NCBI RefSeq assembly: GCF_007988865.1
Contig: NZ_BJUY01000004.1
Coordinates: 59,375-123,374, forward strand
Direction of reading: 5' to 3'
Length of the DNA: 64,000 bases
Origin: Alkalibacterium kapii
Lineage (GTDB): Bacteria; Bacillota; Bacilli; Lactobacillales; Carnobacteriaceae_A
Position numbers and translations under genes: made by a program. Shown here one piece after another: positions 59,391 through 64,000 of this stretch. Within the stretch, counting starts at the first letter, position 1. The number at the start of each line of letters is the position of its first letter. The notes under the pieces are model-generated. The model was given only the letters and a program-made list of their open reading frames with translations. It searched no databases and was not told where the DNA came from.

Positions 59391-59732
59391 TTATCTTATA
59401 CCTAATGCAATTCGAGCATACCTGCTCATTCTGGAAGGATCCCACGCCGGATACCATACCAATTTGACTTGTGTTTCTTTTATTTTAGGAATTGGTTTTA
59501 TTGCATTGAGAATGTCTTCCGTTATGACATCGGCAAGTGGGCAGCCCATTGTAGTCAGGGTGATTTTCACTTCACAAAACCCCTCATCATAGATATTGAC
59601 TTCATAAACTAATCCCAAATTAACGATATCGATTCCAAGTTCCGGGTCGATAACTGTTTCCAGTGCTTCCATGACTTGTTTTTTGGTATCTTCTATTTCC
59701 TGATCCGTCCATAATGCTTTTTCTTCACTCAT
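59391..59732 (-). CDS. SufT/MIP18-type metal-sulfur cluster assembly protein
   Basis: A 113-residue single-domain DUF59 (MIP18) protein: VMEALETVIDPELGIDIVNLGLVYEV and the conserved cysteine Cys64 in LTTMGCPLADVI. Such proteins help deliver Fe-S clusters to target enzymes. The organism's suf genes are not in the window. AAGGAGG precedes the ATG by 7 nt. It is separated from dnaE by a terminator and appears monocistronic. Confidence 0.88.
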   Translation of the reverse strand: MSEEKALWTDQEIEDTKKQVMEALETVIDPELGIDIVNLGLVYEVNIYDEGFCEVKITLTTMGCPLADVITEDILNAIKPIPKIKETQVKLVWYPAWDPSRMSRYARIALGIR

Positions 59733-59859
59733 TAAAAGGCCTCCTTACATTATTATATTAACACATATCGCTATAACTATTATACTTTTTATTAAACCTT
59801 TGCTATACTGTTAAAGATACAAAAGATACAAAAGTATTAATGTAAAAGGATGATATGTG

Positions 59860-60675
59860 ATGCAAAAAAAGTTGATTGCACTGGACTTAGATGGAACGAC
59901 TTTAAATGATCAGTCTCAAATAACCACTAAAACAAAAATGATTTTAGAAAAATTGAAAAAAGAAGGTCACATTGTCTCTATCGTCACAGGCAGACCTTAT
60001 CGTAATAGTCATTACTATTATAAACAACTAGAACTGGACACACCTATTGTGAACTTCAATGGTGCCTGGTTACACAATCCCTCAAAAAAAACTTTCAGCT
60101 ATGGATATCATAAAGCATTGAGCAAAGAGCTGGCCTTATCCATGCTTTCTTTAAAAGACACTCCAGATGTTCAGCTGATTGCAGCAGAATCCAGAACATC
60201 TATTTATATCGAAGGTGAATACGTTCCTTATCCCGATTTTTTCCCTGAAGGGATCCATATGAGTAAACAATTAAGACCAGAAATCCTGAAAGAAGATCCT
60301 ACATCTGTTGGTGTCTTTACATCGACTCCAAACTATCAGAAAAAGATAGAACGGCAAATCATAGAGAATTATAAAGGAACGGTTGAAGTAAGAATGTGGG
60401 GAGGCAATACTCCCTGCCTTGAAGTCGTTGCCGCCGGTGTGCAGAAAGCCATGGGACTAGAGCGCATCGCAGAACATTACGGCATCAGCAGAGAGAACAT
60501 CTTGGCTTTTGGGGATCAGGAAAATGATTATGAAATGATTCAGTACGCCGGTCATGGCGTTGTCATGTCAAACGGCACTGAACGGTTGAAAAATATCAGC
60601 GACGATATAACAAAAGACACTAATCATGAAGATGGTCTAGCTAATTATCTGGAAGATTTTTTTAAATTGATATAG
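59860..60675 (+). CDS. Cof-type HAD-IIB sugar-phosphate phosphatase
   Basis: A 271-residue haloacid-dehalogenase phosphatase of the Cof/YidA kind. Motif I is LDLDGTTLND, motif II SIVTGRPYR, and motifs III-IV are the late lysine region and FGDQENDYEM. The IIB cap (about 85-185) sets specificity, which cannot be read here. GTG 59857 directly precedes the ATG used and either could start. It is on the plus strand, convergent with crtN, sharing a terminator with it. Confidence 0.9.
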   Translation: MQKKLIALDLDGTTLNDQSQITTKTKMILEKLKKEGHIVSIVTGRPYRNSHYYYKQLELDTPIVNFNGAWLHNPSKKTFSYGYHKALSKELALSMLSLKDTPDVQLIAAESRTSIYIEGEYVPYPDFFPEGIHMSKQLRPEILKEDPTSVGVFTSTPNYQKKIERQIIENYKGTVEVRMWGGNTPCLEVVAAGVQKAMGLERIAEHYGISRENILAFGDQENDYEMIQYAGHGVVMSNGTERLKNISDDITKDTNHEDGLANYLEDFFKLI

Positions 60676-60676
60676 T

Positions 60677-60712
60677 AAAAAGGAAGAAAGAGAGAGCCTC
60701 TTTCTTCCTTTT
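60677..60712. terminator. Bidirectional terminator between the HAD gene and crtN
   Basis: GGAAGAAAGAG and CTCTTTCTTCC form an 11-bp stem with a 5-nt loop, flanked by A and T runs, so it can stop both convergent transcripts. Confidence 0.88.
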
Positions 60713-60715
60713 CAC

Positions 60716-62206
60716 TTATTTATCGTCTTTCATCAATTCTTCCGTTGCAATTTTAGCCGAAGTTAGAACGATCGGAACACCGGCTCCTGGATGCGTACTG
60801 CTTCCAGTAAAATATAAATTTTCTGCATGTTTAGCTTTTGCTTGAGGCCGGAAATGGTTACTCTGTAAAAGTGTAGGTCTTAACCCAAAAGTTGCCCCGT
60901 TGTAGGCATTAAAATCTCGCTCAAAGTCTACTGGTGTCATATAACTTTCGGAGATAATATCTTCTTCAACTGTTTCAAATCCTTCCACCGTTTTTAGTTT
61001 GCTTAGGATCTGTTGACGATAGTATCGCTTAGTTTTTTCTGTCCACTTATAATTAGCAGTAGCTAGATCCGATACAGGCAATAGAATATACAAACCATCT
61101 TTATTTTCAGGAGCAAGGGTCTCATCCATTTTAGAAGCTATATAAACGTAAAAAGAACCATTGTCCAGCAACTTACCATCAAAAATATCTTCTAAGTTCT
61201 GATCCAAATCTTGTGAAAAAACGAAATTGTGAACGTTCTCTACTTCGTTATATTTCTTATTCAACCCCAAGTACATGACAAAACAAGAACATGAATACTT
61301 CATGCTGTCTATTTTTTTATCTGTGTATTTTCCTTTAGCTTTTTCATCTTTCACAAGATTTTTCATTGCATATGGAAAGTCAGCATTACACATAACATAA
61401 TCGGATAGAATTTTCTCACCGTTCACCTTGATGCCAGTCGCTTTTTTATTTTCAATAACTATTTCATCAACAGGTGAATTATATTCAATTTTGCCACCCA
61501 GCTCTTTAAACAGACGTTCCATAGAACGAGCCATCGTATACATGCCTCCTTCTATAAACCATATACCATACAAGTATTCAATCATGGGAATGATTGTATA
61601 AAGTGAGGGGCCATTAGTTGGGGATATACCAATATATAGTGTCTGAAAACTCAGTATTTGCTGTAAACGTTTATCTTTGACAAATTTTGCTATGGAATGA
61701 TTGGCGCTGTCAAATGTTTTCAGCTTCATCGCCTGGTGGATCATAAATGGATTGTAAAAGTCGCTCGCATGTCTGAACGGACGTTGAATAAAGTATTTTT
61801 TGGCTATAATAAAACGATCATAAATGTCTTTCAGATAAGCAAGAAAGCCACTGGCATCTTCATCGCTGATGCCCTCAAGATGGTCGATCATCTTGACCAG
61901 GTCGGATGATATATCGATGCGCTCATTTTCAAAGAAAGCCGAATACATGGGTTCCAATCGCGTCATTGGGATATAATCGTCCGGATCACGACCGGCGATT
62001 TCAAAAATTTCTTTGAAAATATCCGGCATCATGACGATGCTTGGCCCAACATCAAATGTAAAGCCATCTTTCTTTATCTGATTCATCTTTCCGCCGGGCA
62101 GTGATTCTTTTTCATATAACGTAACCTTATATCCTTTATTTTGCAGCCGTATGGCACTTGCTAACCCGGCTACACCAGCTCCTATTACACTTACTGTTTT
62201 TGACAT
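60716..62206 (-). CDS. crtN: CrtN-type carotenoid (dehydrosqualene/phytoene) desaturase
   Basis: A 496-residue FAD enzyme with N-terminal VIGAGVAGLASAIRLQNKGY and the E-K-S-L-P-G-G-K motif, FDVGPSIVMMPDIF, GGMYTMARSMERLFKELGG, and the family C-terminal signature YFTGSSTHPGAGVPIVLTSAK. It fits CrtN, which desaturates C30 dehydrosqualene to yellow 4,4'-diaponeurosporene; a C40 phytoene role cannot be ruled out. No synthase (crtM) is present in the window. It follows the ABC ATPase by 10 nt with a weak AGGCGAT site, so it is the last gene of that operon. Confidence 0.9.
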   Translation of the reverse strand: MSKTVSVIGAGVAGLASAIRLQNKGYKVTLYEKESLPGGKMNQIKKDGFTFDVGPSIVMMPDIFKEIFEIAGRDPDDYIPMTRLEPMYSAFFENERIDISSDLVKMIDHLEGISDEDASGFLAYLKDIYDRFIIAKKYFIQRPFRHASDFYNPFMIHQAMKLKTFDSANHSIAKFVKDKRLQQILSFQTLYIGISPTNGPSLYTIIPMIEYLYGIWFIEGGMYTMARSMERLFKELGGKIEYNSPVDEIVIENKKATGIKVNGEKILSDYVMCNADFPYAMKNLVKDEKAKGKYTDKKIDSMKYSCSCFVMYLGLNKKYNEVENVHNFVFSQDLDQNLEDIFDGKLLDNGSFYVYIASKMDETLAPENKDGLYILLPVSDLATANYKWTEKTKRYYRQQILSKLKTVEGFETVEEDIISESYMTPVDFERDFNAYNGATFGLRPTLLQSNHFRPQAKAKHAENLYFTGSSTHPGAGVPIVLTSAKIATEELMKDDK

Positions 62207-62216
62207 GGATTATCGC

Positions 62217-62894
62217 CTACTTTTTATTATTTTTTGTTAAAACGCCATCTTTCATAGTGTAAACAGCATCGCACTGTTCTGTCAGTCTTTCATCGTGCGT
62301 GACCATGATAGTTGCTTTATTTTGTTTCTTTGTTTCTCTGGCAAGTATCTTAACCACTTCAAAAGCACGATCCGTGTCTAAACTGGCTGTTGGTTCGTCA
62401 GCCAATATTACTGAGGGATCATGATACATTGCTCTTGCTATAGCTGCCCGCTGTTTTTCGCCTCCAGATAAATCGCTTGGATACTTATTCATCAATTTTT
62501 CGATTCCAAGCTCAGATAAGAGTTTCTCTACTCTGTTTTCATCAAGCTTTGTTTTTTCTATCTTATTGACTAATTTCAATTGATCTTTAACCGTTAAAAA
62601 TGGGATAAGGTTTGACGCTTGCAAAATAAACCCGATTTCGTTGAAACGTTTTTTTGCACGATCTTTTTCATTTAAATCACTGAACTTCTGATTTCTGATA
62701 AACACTTCTCCCTCAGTCGGCGATTGAAGTCCACCGATGATCGTCAATAATGTACTTTTACCCGATCCGCTTGGTCCTATGATCGCTACAAACTCCCCCT
62801 CTTCCACAGAAAAATTCGTTGGTTTCAATGCTTCAATCTTTTTTCTTCCATCCTGAAAAATTTTATTTGTTTCTTTTAATTCGATAAGTTTCAT
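62217..62894 (-). CDS. HrtA-like ABC transporter ATP-binding protein
   Basis: A 225-residue ATPase of the MacB/HrtA type: Walker A GPSGSGKST, Q loop GFILQASNLIPFLTV, signature LSGGEKQRAAIARAM, Walker B VILADEPTASLD and switch VTHD. Its Q-loop and signature regions read much like staphylococcal HrtA of the haem exporter, but haem is only inferred as substrate. It lies 9 nt after its permease and 10 nt before crtN. Confidence 0.88.
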   Translation of the reverse strand: MKLIELKETNKIFQDGRKKIEALKPTNFSVEEGEFVAIIGPSGSGKSTLLTIIGGLQSPTEGEVFIRNQKFSDLNEKDRAKKRFNEIGFILQASNLIPFLTVKDQLKLVNKIEKTKLDENRVEKLLSELGIEKLMNKYPSDLSGGEKQRAAIARAMYHDPSVILADEPTASLDTDRAFEVVKILARETKKQNKATIMVTHDERLTEQCDAVYTMKDGVLTKNNKK

Positions 62895-62903
62895 AGCTGT
62901 CTC

Positions 62904-63995
62904 CTAATCTATTGCTTCTAACGGGTCTATATTTACTATTGTTCTTACTGATAAGAAAGCTCCTGCTACTGCTACGATTATCAGCAAAGCCGTAATCGAA
63001 GCTAGAAAGATCAGATTGTTTTGATATGGGACAGCTGCCGGTAAAAGTAGACCTGTCAGCAAGGTCAAACCTAAACCAGTAAATACACCTATAGATGATA
63101 GTATAAAAGTCTGGCTTATCACTGATTTTGAAATGTAACCGGAGGATATGCCTTGTGCTTTCATTACACCGATTATAGATGATTTCTGAAGAGTTAGAAC
63201 ATAAATGAATATACCTATGATCATCGCGGCTATAAGTACCAGGAAGCTTATCATCAAACCGAACGTAAGCACCTGGGCTGTATAGCCCGGTAAATCGGAT
63301 ATAAATTCACTGATTGTGAAAAGTTCCAAATCATCACTGTTGACTGAGACATCTCCCAGTTCTTCTGAATCGCTTCGGACAACTACAGCACTGATGATCT
63401 GATCTTCTCTTTCGCCAAATCCATTCGCTCTGACTTGCTGATAAGTCGGCTGGTTTATGTATAAGACCGGACCTACACTGAATTTTGCATTCTCCGTAAA
63501 CCCGACAATCTCTACTTCCATATCTGCACCGGCTAAAGATACGACGTCCCCTATCTCTAAACCTTCTTCTTCTTTAAGACTTATGTTGGCTATAGCCTCT
63601 TTGTCATCGTTGAATTCTTCTCCTTCGACAACGTTCGGAAAAATAAATTCTTCTTTCTCTATGCCAAAGAAAGTAACGTTTACTTTGCTCTCTTCCCCTG
63701 TCTGGTCATTTTTCTGAACGACACTCGGTGCTACACCTAAAGAAGCTTTTTCGGTAGCTTCTACCTCGTCGATCTGTTCTTTATTGAACATCGACATATT
63801 TATATTCAAATTAGATTCGTCCGCGAGTACGATCCCGTCAGCGTCCCACTTATCGATACTCATCCGATTCTCCTGGGCTAGTCCGTAAGCAAGTCCTGTC
63901 AGGAAATAAACAAGATATGCGATAAGTACGACCATCCCTATAATCAATGCAAAACGAGTTTTTGAATATTTGATCTCTCTCCACGCCAAAAACAT
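62904..63995 (-). CDS. HrtB-like ABC transporter permease (FtsX/MacB fold)
   Basis: A 363-residue permease with one N-terminal helix (about 15-38), a large extracytoplasmic domain of about 200 residues, and three C-terminal helices (about 240-265, 290-315, 325-350) ending NIDPLEAID. This four-helix layout and the opening MFLAWREIKYSKTR fit the HrtB/DevC class of the FtsX superfamily, which exports haem or lipids. The ATG is five nt from the window edge, so its ribosome-binding site and any upstream operon gene are out of view. Confidence 0.85.
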   Translation of the reverse strand: MFLAWREIKYSKTRFALIIGMVVLIAYLVYFLTGLAYGLAQENRMSIDKWDADGIVLADESNLNINMSMFNKEQIDEVEATEKASLGVAPSVVQKNDQTGEESKVNVTFFGIEKEEFIFPNVVEGEEFNDDKEAIANISLKEEEGLEIGDVVSLAGADMEVEIVGFTENAKFSVGPVLYINQPTYQQVRANGFGEREDQIISAVVVRSDSEELGDVSVNSDDLELFTISEFISDLPGYTAQVLTFGLMISFLVLIAAMIIGIFIYVLTLQKSSIIGVMKAQGISSGYISKSVISQTFILSSIGVFTGLGLTLLTGLLLPAAVPYQNNLIFLASITALLIIVAVAGAFLSVRTIVNIDPLEAID

Positions 63996-64000
63996 AATCC

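Overview
The window is an A+T-rich chromosomal segment of a low-GC Gram-positive bacterium, most likely a member of Lactobacillales close to Carnobacteriaceae. I infer this from the FabT/FabK type II fatty-acid cluster, a class I fructose-bisphosphate aldolase, a CrtN-type carotenoid desaturase, the absence of sporulation and haem genes at loci where Bacillus has them, and housekeeping gene orders shared with Firmicutes. I see no prophage, intact insertion sequence, CRISPR array or rRNA operon. Nearly all genes lie on the minus strand; lexA, an aldolase/flavoprotein pair and a HAD phosphatase are the plus-strand exceptions.

Layout. 1-1.5 kb: start of transketolase and ynzC, divergent from lexA, which has two SOS boxes. 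1.7-9 kb: obg, rnz, SDR, lapA, degV, recJ, apt. 9.2-16.5 kb: tig and clpX, then a plus-strand insertion (aldolase and FAD oxidoreductase), then engB and a protein that looks like an inactivated glutamyl-tRNA reductase. 16.7-17.6 kb: a TPR protein. 17.7-27.5 kb: the fatty-acid operon fabT-fabH-acpP-fabK-fabD-fabG-fabF-accB-fabZ-accC-accD-accA, with FabT operator-like sites at its head and before fabD. 27.5-34 kb: small regulators, a phosphatidyltransferase, tRNA-Ser and tRNA-Arg, a ZIP transporter, a PduO adenosyltransferase, glnA and hup. 34-52 kb: a segment collinear with the Bacillus xerD-deoB-pupG-lysA-ribT-scpAB-rluB-resDE-ribU-ypbB-recQ-ypbE-cmk-ypfD-der-hbs region, from which sporulation, riboflavin and cytochrome-biogenesis genes have dropped out. 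52-59 kb: cvfB, pyk, pfkA, dnaE. 59-64 kb: a SufT/MIP18-type protein, a HAD phosphatase, and an operon joining an HrtBA-like ABC exporter to crtN.

How the parts fit. The window supplies membrane lipid synthesis (FAS II, phosphatidyltransferase), lower glycolysis (fda, pfkA, pyk), nucleoside salvage (deoB, punA, apt), chromosome maintenance (recJ, recQ, xerD, scpAB, hup, dnaE, lexA) and ribosome/GTPase assembly factors (obg, engB, der, rnz). Two ancestral cofactor loci seem to have collapsed to single leftover genes: the hem operon to a HemA-like pseudoenzyme behind engB, and the rib operon to ribT behind lysA. An FMN-riboswitch-controlled riboflavin importer (ribU) is nearby. This suggests dependence on external riboflavin and loss of haem synthesis, but genes elsewhere in the genome could change that.
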